Shown here: piece by piece, positions 11,136 to 23,610 of the stretch
How positions within the stretch are numbered: the first letter of the stretch is position 1
Layout: each line of letters starts with the position of its first letter
DNA from: Geosiphon pyriformis
Lineage: Eukaryota > Glomeromycota > Glomeromycetes > Archaeosporales > Geosiphonaceae
Direction of reading: 5' to 3'
Assembly: GCA_016748015.1 (NCBI GenBank)
Contig: JAAOMT010000183.1
Coordinates: forward strand, 445,877-509,876
Length of the DNA: 64,000 nucleotides
Notes under the pieces: model-generated
The model's input: only the letters and a program-made list of their open reading frames with translations
Told to the model about the DNA's origin: nothing
Database searches by the model: none
Program-made: the position numbers and the translations under genes

Positions 11136-12311
11136 CAATTTATTTAGAATAATCTAAATATAGTTTTTGTTTTTTTTGAAAATTTTAAAGTATTTAATAA
11201 GAAACTAATAACCAAATTATTCTTTTTTTTATTTTTTTTTACTATTATTTAAATAATTAAAAAAGTCAAAACAGCCAAAAAACAATCTTTTTAACTATTT
11301 GCTATATCTAATAACAAACTTTTTAAAGTATTAAAAGATTTTTTTTAGTGTTTTTAATAGTTTTAATATTTTAAAATTTGTTTTTTTTTATAAAAATAAA
11401 GTTTTGGTTTTTTTGTTTTTGTTAATTTTATTGTTAATTTGTATTATTAATATTAATTATAATGTTTAGTTTTGTTATAGCTAAGCTTAATTAATCAAAA
11501 GTTTTAATTTGAATTTAGAATATTATTTTTTTTAGAAATTACAAAATTTTAATATCTTTAATAATTAAAAAATGCCTATATTTTTAGTTAAAAAACCAGA
11601 ACTTTTTAGTAGTTATAAGAAATATTTAAAATATGGTTTCCATATTATTTTTAGACTTAATATTTTTTGCTATAAGTTTTTTATATTATAAAAATCTTAT
11701 TTTAAAGTCTTCTCAAATCTGTTTAATATAAAAAAAACACATTCAGATATTCCAAATCCATTTTTTAAAATTATTTTATTTTATTAAACATTAAGCATTT
11801 TTCAAAATTTACACAGTAATTACTTTTTTAGAAAAATTATTTTTAATATATTCAAAAAAAAATTCTATTCAAAAATATTATTATTTTTCTTAAATATAAT
11901 TAAATTTGTACAAAAAATATATTGCTTAGATAAATTAAATATAATTTTTGTATTTAAAATCTATAATATAGATAAAAAAAGATTTTTATTTTAAAAAATA
12001 ATAATAGAAATATATTAATTAATTTTAGTTTAAATTAGCTTTTGGTTATATTTTTTAATATATTAGTTTTTAATCAATTTTTACTTATCTTAAAAGCAAA
12101 ACAAAATAAACTTTACATGTATTTTTATTAAATTATATAATTAAATTATCTGATTTTAAAAAAGCTAATTAAATAGAAATAAAAATTTTTTTTTTTTGGT
12201 ATTGTTTTTAATAATACTAAAAAAATAAGTTTATCATTAAAAAATTTTTAAATAAATAATTTTTACATTAATATTTAATACTATATTTAAAATCAAATTG
12301 GCTTTTATTTA
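11136..12311. other. AT-rich desert
   Basis: No gene or element recognised on either strand. Very AT-rich, with occasional AAAAATC-type runs. Confidence 0.55.
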
Positions 12312-12322
12312 ATTTGCTATTT
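12312..12322. repeat. Target-site duplication of LINE copy 2 (partner 19211-19221)
   Basis: ATTTGCTATTT is present exactly once at each edge of the element. It is an identical 11-mer containing G and C in a very AT-rich background. Confidence 0.8.
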
Positions 12323-12460
12323 TTTTTATTTTTATTAAAAGATTTAATGAGTGAAGCCCAATCACTATCTAGTATATAGAACCAAACTAAGAGGCCCAAA
12401 CTAAATGTGACTCATGTGCTTACTACACATGGCTAGCCATTCAGGCCAGTCAAGACAACA

Positions 12461-15400
12461 CTACACACCTATAATAATCTGTATACTACCTCTCAGACCA
12501 GAAAAGAAACTACATGGTTTCTGACAACTAAAGGTAACAGCAAAAAACTCAGTCATATCAAGCAACCTAATAACACCATCAGAAAACAAAGAAGACACAT
12601 CACGAGAAAGCCCAGACACAACACTATCATCTTGAACCAAACTAGTCTTTTCTATTATTACCCAGTGGCTAGATTGTACCAACCACACCCTAGCATAATG
12701 CAACTCCATGATAAATCTTACAAAATCAACAATCCAAGCAACAGCCAATTTTCAGTCATCAAAAACAAAACAAGCCTTCCTATATCACTCATCCAGCACA
12801 AACCCCTTGCAGACCAAAGCATACAACCTGACATTAATGGAATATTAAGATAGTACCTGCAACACAGCAGATAAAGAACAATCAAAAACACCAGCCAAAG
12901 CAGACTAATAAGCAGAAGCCACAGCCAAGATCTCATTGCAAATGTCAAATTCATAAACACAAGTAAAAGCATGGTCAAAAAACTCCACACCACCACACAG
13001 CAGACACAGCACACTAAGGTAATATCTATTATACAGCTTCTTTCTGACTGCTACCAGCAATCTCCTGTATACAGCTTTTATCATATAAGAGTGGAGTGTT
13101 GAAGACTTGCAACTAGTAAAACCAGCAAGCATATGAGAATCAGAATACCATACTCTTGCAGTAGCAACCCAGTTCACACAACCAACCATCACATTTGGAA
13201 CCACATCACAGCCAGAACCAGCTTCCCAATAAGCATGACAAACAGACCAAAAAATATTCTGGACAAAATGATGGGCATTACCAGAAACAGCAGTACCCTC
13301 AGCAACCAAAAAATGTTCACACACATTGGCCAACAGTAAAAAGGGAGACCCAGAGACAGCTACAGCAGCCAAGTTGGCTTTTACATTACCAGGAATCCCA
13401 GAATGGCCTTTAATCTTAGCCCAACTTACATTAAGATCCTTATCCCTAACCAAATTAAAAATATGATGCCTTTTAAGCCAGCATTGATTACAGAAATCAG
13501 GGGCAGCAAGAGACATCTCAAATACACATGTATTAATGGCAGCCTAACTGTCAAAATGCAACACCACAGTACTAGAAGAAGGGACACACTCCAAAAACAA
13601 AGCAACAGTCTGTAATTCAACCATAGTAGAAGACAAAAAGCCCCAAACCACAACACCAACACTCAGATCCAAGGCCAAAAAGTATGCAGTAGCACCACTA
13701 GCAACCTCAGCAGAGCCAGCATTCTTCAAGGACTCATCTGTATAAACTTCAAAAAAGCCTGACCAAACATTATACAATCCATCTTTTATAGCAAAAAACT
13801 CACTAGATCCCAATACATCCAATCCACATAGCTCTACAGAACCAGTAGTGCCAGATGATGAGAACTCTATACCCAGAAAAAACTCAGATGCAACCATAAA
13901 CTAATGAGGCACAGGACCACACGAATCCAATCTTTTCCAATGACGAAAAGTTTTCTAATCCAACAAGCCACTTTTCTTATCAAAAAGTCAATCACTAAAG
14001 ACAACATCAAAATGTTTGAGAGATTTAACCGAATCAAAATACAGAGACTTTCCAAGAATAGAAGACAAAGAAAAATGGCCAGAATTACAAAAAACAATAG
14101 AGAGATTGTTTGCCAAAAACAGCTCATTGTCCAAAAAGATCCTAACCAACCCAGCCAAAAAATTGTTCATTAGACTAACATGTAACCTGACAGAAAACTG
14201 CAAAGGGTCTAGAGAGGTCCAACCCAGAACTTGCAAATTCAAAAATCTATGACTGAACAAATGCTCTAGAATACCAGGAGCATTAGAAAATGTTATCAGA
14301 GCAGCCATCTTCCCTTCAGACTGCACCTACTCAAAAAGTTTCAGGTCATACAATAAGGGATAATGCAAAGCAGCATCAGAAAAGTCATGGAGAAGACAAG
14401 TTTTAGACCTAAGGCCCTTCCTAACCAATACATCCCACTTGTGACAAACATTAGAAGGGACAAACCTAAACTGAATACGATAGTTGACAATAGACTGCAA
14501 GACAGCCGAAACCAAATACAAGAACTGCTTATCTGTAATAGCCTTTTTAAGCACAATGTTAACAAAGAAACAAACATTAACATGAGCTTTGGCAACACTC
14601 GGTTTGGACAACCTCTCAGTAGACAAAAAGATATCCAGATAGCAATGTGCTTCGCCCTTCTTAATAATCAAAATAGGCTGTTCACAAATACTCAATAAAA
14701 CAACTTTAACACCCTGATTAATGGAAATAGCTACTGTCTTCTCACTGTTGATAGAAATATTATTGACCTCAAAAAACTCACTAGTAACATTCAAAGCATA
14801 CTGAATGAAGACTTAACAATTTCCAACCCAAATTGTATTATCAACAAAAGCACCAGCTGAAAAATATGAGGTGAAATTTCCACCATTTTCAATCCTTCCA
14901 GTCTTCGAAACAAACCTAGTGTTAATTTAATACCCACACAATTGTTTGTGCCTTTTGACTTTACACAAAAGAGGGTCATAAAAAATCCTCCACAGAAGTG
15001 ATAAAAAGACCTCATTCTGATCCAGTCCATCATGAACCTTATAACTACCAGACAAACCAAAATCAGTTATCATCCTGTTAACTCTGTCCTCGTGAATACT
15101 ACCAAAAAACTTAATGAATCTATCACACATCTTGATATGCCACAAGCTAGTTCTTAAATGATGCCACCCTACTAAATTGTAGACTTTCCACATGTCCTAC
15201 AGAATCAACCACACTTTCATATTCTTTTTAAGAACATCTTCAACTACTGACCTGACAGCAAACACCAGAGATTGTGTGAATGTACCCTTCAACACCAAAA
15301 AATTGTCACCTTAAGGCACATTAAACTTGCTACAAGCCACCGAAATATGATCAGACAGAATCTTAGAAAGAATCTTCCTGGCAGTTTCAATTAAAGCAAT

Positions 15401-17124
15401 GAGCTAAGTGTTCATAAAAGCCCCATCCCAGTTATAAGGCTTAGAAATCATTGAAACCCACATCCTTTTTCACAAAACAGGCACCAAACCAACAGCCAAA
15501 CACACATTTAATAGTTCCAACAGGCACTTTAGAGCCATCTTACCACTATGTTTTCACAGCTCATTCAAAATACCAGACAAACCAGCGACTTTGTCATCAA
15601 GCAGACTAAAAACAACTGGAAGCAACTCATCCATATTAACCACACACATAACACCAGAAAATGCATCATCCCAAACATATTTCAAAGACACATACTGATG
15701 GGCCCAAAAGTCAGAGAGCACTGAAAGCACTAAGCACTTTCTTGTCCATCCCTTCATAATCTTGTCCATATCCAACTTTACCTCCTTAGGTTCTAAAATC
15801 AGCTTATCATCAACCACTAAGTGATCCAATACCATCTTACAAAAGGGTTTGTTCAACACACTTTTGATCATACTACTTTTATCCAAACAGAAATTTTTTA
15901 TGCATCTCTCAATTGCTTTCTTAATAGAAGCTTCTTCAGCCAACCTTAACTCAAACATTTTTGACCTCCTGTAGTCTCTGCAGACCAATGACAAATGTTT
16001 AATAATAACTTCAGACTTTACATCTAAGCAGAATAACACATCAAAAGCATGAGCCTTGACATCATCCAAAGTTGACCACCTACTCACTAGACAATCAACC
16101 TTAGGCAAATCATCAGAACCAAACACTTTGATAATCTTGGTCATCAACAATTCCAAACCAAAAAACCTAGAAAAATGTTTGTTCTTCAAACACCTAAATT
16201 TGTTAAACCAATGTTTCAAAAACATTGCATCAGCAGATTCTACCACAGCTTCCTCCAAAACCACCCACATAGCATCCACATCCCCATATAATTCAGCACC
16301 AGAAAACAATTCACTCAACAACACAAGCTTGGCTGACAAAATATCTCTAAACTTGGCCCATTGAGCACAGTCAGCATTCTTGATTTTGAACTTCCAACAA
16401 TCCCTGTTTGCCTGTTTGTGCAAGCTGTTCAAATGAACATCCAGGAGCCCACCCAAGCCGACTGACACTATCATCACCCTGTGGTTAGTGTTAAAGAAAT
16501 CTGAGACTGAGGCAACCTTATGACCAGCAACAGCAGACAATAAGTTCCCACTAACAAAAATGTAATCAATCATTTTTTCAACCCCCTTTGAGTTGTTCCA
16601 TGTAGGAGTCCCAGCCAAACGAGAACCAACAAATGAATTGACCAAACCCAAATCCAAACAGAATTTGAAACTTGCACTTTTACCAGAACTATTTTCATTA
16701 AAGTCCCCACTCAAAACAACAAGAGAAAGTTAACTTCAGAAGCCTGGCCAAACCTGACCCCAGAAGAGACACCTGCATACAACCCCAAAAAAGTGACTGA
16801 AAGCTTGCTCTTAAACAAAAGCCAAATAGAAATAACCTGACCAGAAATCTCCTCCACCTTAGAAACATGATGAGCCAAAGAACTATCCATAATAATAGCC
16901 ACCCCAGTACCAAGAAACTCCTTATCCAAACCTAACGTAAAAACATGGACGCCATCAAACCTATCAGCAATCCAAAGTTTAATGCTAGAGCACAACTTGG
17001 TTTCTGTAACAAAAGACACCATATTGCCTGATTTTTTATGCCAACAGATAACATCACTTTGTTTAGCAGGAACAGTTAGATCACAAACATTACATATAGC
17101 AAACTTCCAAACCAGACTGCTTAT
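12461..17124 (-). pseudogene. LINE ORF2 (APE / RT / RNase H / CCHC), copy 2
   Basis: Starts at ATA 17124-17122 (ATG in copy 1). The N-terminal part (VWKFAICNV, VTETKL) ends at a deletion of about 28 nt near 16724-16728, just before GDFNE, which shifts the frame. From 16714 to 12461 everything is again in one frame, broken only by stops. APE residues are better kept than in copy 1: GDFNEN, TWNNSKG, MIDYIFV and NTNHR are all readable. RT motif C is FVDN (14837-14848). RNase H includes YTDES and VELQTVAL (Glu kept). The CCHC segment reads CLLCGGVEFFDHAFTC, and the C-terminus ends QIIIGV. The element is dead but is the most useful copy for reconstructing APE alignment. Confidence 0.87.
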
Positions 17125-19079
17125 TGGGAAGATTAAGGGAGCAAAGAACCAGCACCAGCACACAAAAGATCTAATCTCGTCAAAACTGTACCAACAGAAG
17201 CATCCAAAGCTAACAATTTAGATTCTAAACCACCCACCTTGGTAGTTAAAACCTTAGAAACACTAGAACTAAAACCAGCATCTGACACATTAACAATTGA
17301 AGGGAGAGATTCAGAAGACGCCAACACACTATCTACAAGCATATCCAAGTTTGAGACCGACACCTTAGGCACAGTAACAGCTGGCAGAGAAACACAAGAG
17401 AGAGGTGCCAAAGGCACCAATTCAACACCATTCAATTTTCTTAAAATATCTGATACTTGATCTGCCAAAAGCTCCAAAGAGCATTCCAGAGCCATCAAAC
17501 AATCACTCAAACCAGAAACATCAGGAGGAGAAGACACCAATGACAATGGTTTCCCATCAGAAGACACACTAGCACCAGAAGAGACCAAAAAAACCACACA
17601 GGAAAGAGATCCACCAGCAACCTGAGCCCAAGTTTTGCCACCAAAAGAAACTGGACAAGTAATAAGAGCTTGCTTCTTCTTATATATGTTGGCTAATCAT
17701 ATCTGATTCTGAAAAATAACTACCCACTTACCACGAGCACCAGAACTTCCGCCCAAAGAACACTCTGTAGAGATATGACCAAACTGTTTGCAATGAGCAC
17801 AAAGGGCCAAAGAAAGGCCAGCCCAATACAAATTCATACTCTTATACACCAAAATAGACCCAATAGCAGCCAATTTAGATGTTTTATTACTAAAACACAT
17901 AACCGCACATCTATTACATACATATGAACTGGGATTACAGCCAATAAAACAAGTCTTCTCATCATATGATTCCAACAAATTAGAAAAATCATGAGCCATT
18001 GTACCAACTGGGAGAGTATAAAGCAATGCTTGATGTAAATCTCTGAAGACCCACAATTGTTTATCATCAATAGCTTTTGCCACACAAACAGAATTCTTTT
18101 TTAAGAGAACAGACTATTTAGCTGTGACCAAATCAGCTATCTCAGATAACTCAAACTCCACCAAAGCTTTTTGCCACAGACCAATCAATTGCATTTTGAT
18201 TGATACAATCTTGCCAAACTTAGAAAAAACAGATTCCACAACTGATTTGGGAAGATCGACCGGAATTTTTTTAACAACAATTACTTGATCTGAAATTTTG
18301 TTTACATGCCTGACATCATTATTTGCCACAAATTTCTCATGAATTGCCAATTTCCTAGCCCTTTTTAAACTTAACTCTGAAGTAAATGAAGATCTGATGA
18401 TTCCAGAAAATTTTAAGGGAGTCAACACCCCCCCAAAACCATCAATTCAATAAAAATTTTTTTTGACAGAAACTAACTTATCACCATTGGTTTTTCTAGG
18501 TACCGACAAAAGCTTAATATCTAAAGCATACAATTTCACTGGCTTAAAACTCTATTTTGCCTTAACATGTGACTTGGTAGACAATAACTGATTGGATCTA
18601 TCAAACTTAGGTGCCGGAAGCACCAACTCAGTATCATTGTCACTCAGAAAATAGAGAGAAAGCATTTTAAGTGGCTGTCCCAAGACATAAGTCTTAGTTC
18701 ACATTTTCTTTGAAGTAGCATTGTCCATTATGTCGTCAGTCTCAGAAACATTGAAGTCGACATAACTCATTTTTTCAGCCACTGTGTTTCTTAAATTCTC
18801 AATATCTAACATTTTACTTATACTGGATTCCTCATTTTTGACTTTGCTTCCCCAAGACACCTTTTGATTGTCAACACCCAAATGTAACAGAACAGTAGAC
18901 AGAGGGCCAGCCAACAAATCCACAATGCCGACAACAACTTCAGGTTTCTTAGCTTTCTTATATGATGAACTGCGAAAGTAGACACTCTCAACTTGCGCTT
19001 TCTTTTTGTTGTCTGACCAGGATTCTAACCCAATCAATCCAGAACCAAAGCCACCAGCAGAGAAGCCAGCCGGTTCTAT
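17121..19079 (-). pseudogene. LINE ORF1 (RRM-like plus zinc knuckle), copy 2
   Basis: Exactly 653 codons in one frame from the start position at 19079-19077 (now ATA; ATG in copy 1) to TAA at 17123-17121, interrupted only by nonsense codons. The leader resembles copy 1 (SSYKKAKKPE). The RRM-like region lies about 18300-18130 (VIVVKKIPVDL, FSKFGKIVSIKMQ, ALVEFELSEI). The zinc knuckle CAHCKQFGHISTEC is at 17760-17801, and the C-terminal helical region follows (CLMALECSLELLADQVSDIL). No indel was found, so this copy gives the ancestral length. The lost ATG and the altered stop-start overlap (ATAA instead of ATGA) are each a single G to A change. Confidence 0.82.
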
Positions 19080-19221
19080 AGCGACAAATAAATCAGAAAG
19101 GAGAGAAATAACTGTGAAAACTGAAGGTAGGAAAGAAAGGAAGAAATTATTTCTTCGATAAAGTTTTTGCTCTTGTTATAACCAAGGAATTGACAAGAGA
19201 AAGTTTTTATATTTGCTATTT

Positions 19222-20355
19222 GGTTTTATTAATTTTAAATTAAATTTAAAAAATAATATTAAGTTATTTTGTGTAAATTTTGCTTTTAAAATTTTTTTAG
19301 TTGTTGCTACCAAAATTTTTATTGGTAATTTTTTTTTTAATTATGTTTAAGATTACAAAGTTTTTTATAATAACTTTTGTTTTCTTTTTTCTGCTTTTAT
19401 TATGTTTTATATTATTTTTTTAGCATGTTTTTAATAATATTAAAAATATTTTTGGTATTTTTAATGTTGTTATTTTAATTAAATTAAAATTTGCTAATTT
19501 GTAATAATATATTATTTTTTATTTTAAGAACTTTTTTTTACTGTTACTGTTTTTATTAATTTGTTTGTATTAATTAAAAAAAAACAGTATTAAAATTTTT
19601 TTTGCTTAATTAAAAATTATTACTTTAAAAAATATTTTTAAGATCAATTTGGTTAATTTTTTTTGGCTGTATTGTTTTTAAAATTAATAATTTGATTTTT
19701 TAAATTAGTGGCTATATATACTTTATTTTTTATTTTTTTAATTTTTATTGTTGTTAATATTTTGTTGTTATAATATTTAAATATTTAAAAATTTTAAATT
19801 TAAGCATTTTAAAAATTAATACTTTGTATAAATATTATATCTAATAAAAAACTTCTAAATAATTAATATTGTTACAAATATTAAAATTCAAATTATTTAT
19901 TTTTAAATTATAAAATATATTTTTTTTAAGTTTATTAATAATTTTAAAACTTTTAATTTATCTTTTATTAATATAAAATCATATGTTAATGTTTTGTCTT
20001 TTTAATTTTTTTATTATTGTATTTTTGGCTGTTTTTATTGTTAATTTTGTAATTAATTTTAGATTAAATTTTTTGGAATTTCAAATTTCTAATTTGGTTG
20101 TTTTAATTAAATTTATTAATAAACTAATTAGTTTTTTCATTAAAAATTTATACAAAAATTTTAAAATAAAAAAATTTAATTATTATAAAATATATTACTA
20201 AAAATTTTGCTGGTTTTTTGATTCGTCTGTTTAAAAACATTGTTAGTTTTAAAACTAAAACAGAATTTAATATTATAAATAAAAATAATATAAATATTAT
20301 TAAAATATTTTCTTTAAAGAATAAAGATATTAATTATTTAATAACTTTATAACAA
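19222..20355. other. AT-rich desert
   Basis: No supported gene. The open stretch 19983-20201 is almost entirely F, I, L, N, K codons made from AT-rich sequence and has no recognisable motif. Part of the right side may be decayed LINE ORF1 belonging to copy 3, but I cannot align it. Confidence 0.5.
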
Positions 20356-23310
20356 ATAAATAATTGAGGGTTTGGGTGTGACCACTGGTGGTGAAACTGT
20401 TGTGGAAGCAGTGGTTTTCGATTCTACAGGTATCTTGAGATTGGAGAAAACATTGAACAATCTTTCAATTACAGTTATAAGCCTTTCGGCTAAAATGAAC
20501 AATACTGGTTCAGTTTCTACTTCTTTTCTTTCTTAATAAGTGATATGATCTGGAAAGTCATGACTTGTAATATTAAAAAAATGAACAATTCTGCAAAATA
20601 GGATGATATTATTCATTGGCATAAGAAAAAAAACAATCTAGTTTCTATTTTTACAGAGTCAAAGTTGAAAGAGAAAGTTCGCCTCTAAATTGTTAACAAA
20701 TTTGATAGTGTGCAGGTGTTTATCTCTGGTTTAGAATCTGGTTATTTAGGTGTTGGTGTTGTGGTTGTCATGAACTCTTCTTTGGTGACACATGTGTACA
20801 AAATTTCAGAAGTGTCTGGTTGGCTCCTGTCTATTAAGTTGCTTTTTAAAAATAATCTTTCAGTGTTAATTTTAGGGCTTTATACTGGTGTCTCTTTGGT
20901 GGTCCAGTTTTCTCAGACTGGTGATATCAACTCTCTTATTGTAAAGGCTGTTAATGAATCTTTTTTCATCATTCTTAGAGATGATTTTAATAAAGACGGT
21001 TTTCATAAGTGTGCAAGTTTCAAGAAATATCTGAATTTTGGTTTAGTTAATGCCTTGGGTGGGAGCTTTTGTGGGAAATTGCTGACTTGGTTCAATTCTC
21101 GAGGCATTGTCAGGACAATAAATTATGTGCTCATTTCTTTGAACTTGGTCAATGCAATGATAGATCGTAATGTGTTTGGTGTTGAAGAATACTTTGATAC
21201 TGATCATTAGGCTGTCTCAGTATTAGTGGGTTTAAGTGGTTTGCTCAATGTCTGATTAAATTTTGTTCACAAACAAGCAAATAAGGATCATTGGAAGTAC
21301 AATTGCAAAGGTGCGGATGATATTAAATGGGCCAAATTTAAGGATGATACAGTGGCGAACACTGCTATGTTACATGACAACTTTTTTGTGGCCAGAATGC
21401 ATTCAGACTTGGATGCAATATGGGTTGCTCTTCATAAAGTGTTATGTTTGTCTGCTGAAGCAGTTTTTAGAAAGAAATGGTTCAAAGACTATGATTACAT
21501 TTTTGTTGAGAAGTCATTCAAATTTTACAAGCTGGAGCTCTTAGTGTCAAAGTTAGTTAAGACATCTTATTTGGATTCTTTTGGAGATTTTATGTCCTTG
21601 CTTGACAAATGGAAAAGTTTGGATTCAGTTAATGCTTCTGTGGTAAAGTTTTTTTTTCTGTTAGATTCCTCTTTTGATGCTATTTAGTTAGTTTTGTCCA
21701 AAGTTAGGAAGTCATATCGCTTTTCCAAAATGTCAGAAGCAGAACGTATTAGGGAATTTAGAATCAGGTCAGCAATAGATAAGAGAATGAAAAGTTTCGA
21801 ATTAGATAAAAGTCATACTATTAGGAATGTGCTGGAACGTTTTTTTTACAAAGTGACTTTGGATTATCTGGTCATGGATAATAAATTGGTTTTGAAACCT
21901 GATCTGGTTAGAACCAAGATAAATGTAATTATGTAAAGATGGACTAGAAAGCACAATGTGGTTTTTATTGTCCCTGGTATATGGTGTCACCAATACCAGT
22001 CTTTGGAGTACATTTTTAATGACACTTTTTCTAATGTGATGTGCTCAATTGACTTCAATGAGATGTCTGGTGTTATTTCAAATCTGTCTAATAGAAAAGT
22101 GGCTGGTTTCTCTGGTATTTTAAATGAGTTAGAGAAACATTATAACAGGTCAGTTTTGGATATACTTTTGGTGCTTTTGAACTTTTGTTTGGATTGTGAA
22201 TCTGTTTCTGGACCTTGAAAAAAGGCTTGAGTGTCAATGATCTCCAAACTGTATGAGTAGGAGGATGTTCTCATGAACACTCATCCTATTGTTTTGATTG
22301 AGACAGCTCGCAAAATCTTTTCCAAGATTTTTTCAGACAGGATTTTTTTTGTGTACAGTAAGTTTAAGGTTCTTAGAGGGGATAATTTTTTTGTTCTAAA
22401 AGATATAACCACACAATCTTCTATTTTTGCTATTGGATTAATTATTGAAAATGTTTTGGAAAAGGATTGTGAGCTGTGACTGGTATTGCAGGACATATAA
22501 AAAGCTTATAATTCTGTTAGCTGGGAGCATTTTAGGAAAAGTTTAGTCAGAATAAAGATGTGTGACAAGTTCATTCAGTTTTTTGGTAGCATTCACAATG
22601 GTTGGGTTAACAGGTTTATGACAGATTTTGGATTGACTGATGGATATCAAGTGCATGATAAATTGGACTAAGGAGAGGTGTTTTCTCCTCTTCTTTGGTG
22701 CATATTTTATGATCCTCTTTTGTGTGAAGTCAAGAAACAAAAAAGTGTGTATGGATACAGGTTAGACTCTCGTTTCATGACCAGAACTGATCACTCTGAA
22801 TTTTGGGCTGGTTTGACTTCTTTTTTTGTTGCAAATGCTTTTGTTGATAACACTATTTGGGTTGGTAGCAGCCAGGCTGCTATACAACATATTCTCAATG
22901 TTATTAGTGAATTTTTTTGGATCAATGATATTTCAATCAATAATAACAAAACAGTAGCCATTCTCATTAATTGCAGAGTTTCTGAGCCTTGTTTGCTGAT
23001 CAGTGGTTTGCCTATTTTGATAGCCAAGAGAGAGAAGTCTTATCAATACTTGGGCATTTTTCTGTCTACTGAAAGTTTGTTGAGGTCTAGCTTGGCTAAG
23101 ACCCATCTGGATGTCCAGTTTTTTACCAATCTCATGCTAAGGAAGACTGTTTCTAACAAACAGTTTTCATATTTGGTGTTGGCAGTTCTTTATTCCATTG
23201 TTGCATACAGAACTCAGTTCAGTTTTGTTTCTATTAATGTTGTTACTCATAAAAAGAAAACAGATATAGAAAATAGCAGACCAATAAGAGAATAATATTT
23301 AGCACATGAG

Positions 23311-23451
23311 CACATTGCTCAGCAATATGAAGCAATATCAGAAATTATAACACATTGCTTAGCAATGTGGAGCAATATTAGAAAATTAGAGCACATTGCT
23401 CAGCAATGTGAGCATTGCTCAAGAAATCATAGCACATCACTTGGAAATGTG
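23311..23451 (+). repeat. Four tandem units of about 41 bp with a 19-bp palindromic core
   Basis: The core CACATTGCTCAGCAATGTG (perfect 9-bp arms at 23392-23410) recurs with changes at 23311, 23351, 23392 and 23433, giving a period of 40-41 bp. The array sits about 70-210 bp inside the 5' edge of the LTR, upstream of the TATA box, where U3 enhancers lie in LTR elements. The same array is at 62949-63089 in element C. Confidence 0.8.
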
Positions 23452-23472
23452 AGTGATCTTATAGAACATCAA

Positions 23473-23485
23473 TTATATATATATA
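23473..23485 (+). promoter_or_regulatory. Candidate TATA box of the type II LTR
   Basis: TATATATATATAG follows the repeat array by about 20 bp. The corresponding TATATATA-type sequence is present at the same place in the other LTRs (for example 58499-58511 on the minus strand), and sequence similarity between LTR subfamilies resumes here. Function is inferred from position. Confidence 0.5.
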
Positions 23486-23587
23486 GTGGTAGCATTAGAA
23501 GTAGAAAAAGCAGAATTTTTTAGTTAGAAATCTTCTATTCACAAATATTGAATAAATAAATTATTTACCATCCAAATCTACTCTTCA

Positions 23588-23610
23588 CTATCAACACTCT
23601 ATGTTGATAG
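23588..23610 (+). promoter_or_regulatory. Conserved stem-loop sequence in LTR transcript leader
   Basis: CTATCAACA, five bases, TGTTGATAG: a perfect 9-bp stem about 105 bp after the TATA box, so it would be transcribed. It is followed by a second inverted repeat (CAATAGC...GTTATTG, 23635-23660). The same hairpin is perfect at 63229-63251 in element C and one or two changes away in both LTRs of element A. Confidence 0.5.

Larger units (their letters stand above)
12323..19210 (-). mobile_element. Full-length LINE, copy 2
   Basis: 6,888 bp on the minus strand between two copies of the 11-bp sequence ATTTGCTATTT (12312-12322 and 19211-19221), which is not simple AT sequence and so is a convincing target-site duplication. 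The 5' end matches copy 1 (ACTTTCTCTTGTCAAT), and the 3' end reads CACTCATTAAATC followed by an A-rich tail. Length agrees with copy 1 to within a base. ORF1 is 19079-17121 and ORF2 17124-12461. Divergence from copy 1 is substantial and both copies are decayed, so they are independent old insertions of the same family. Confidence 0.9.

Noticed and set aside
19983-20201. Open stretch of 72 codons rich in Phe, Ile, Leu and Lys (could look like a small membrane protein)
   Set aside because: Composition follows directly from AT-rich DNA. No conserved motif, no supporting context, and similar chance frames occur in other deserts.
23311-23451. Regularly spaced palindromic repeats, superficially like a CRISPR array
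   Set aside because: Eukaryotic LTR context, only four imperfect units, spacers not unique, and the same array recurs in another LTR at 62949.
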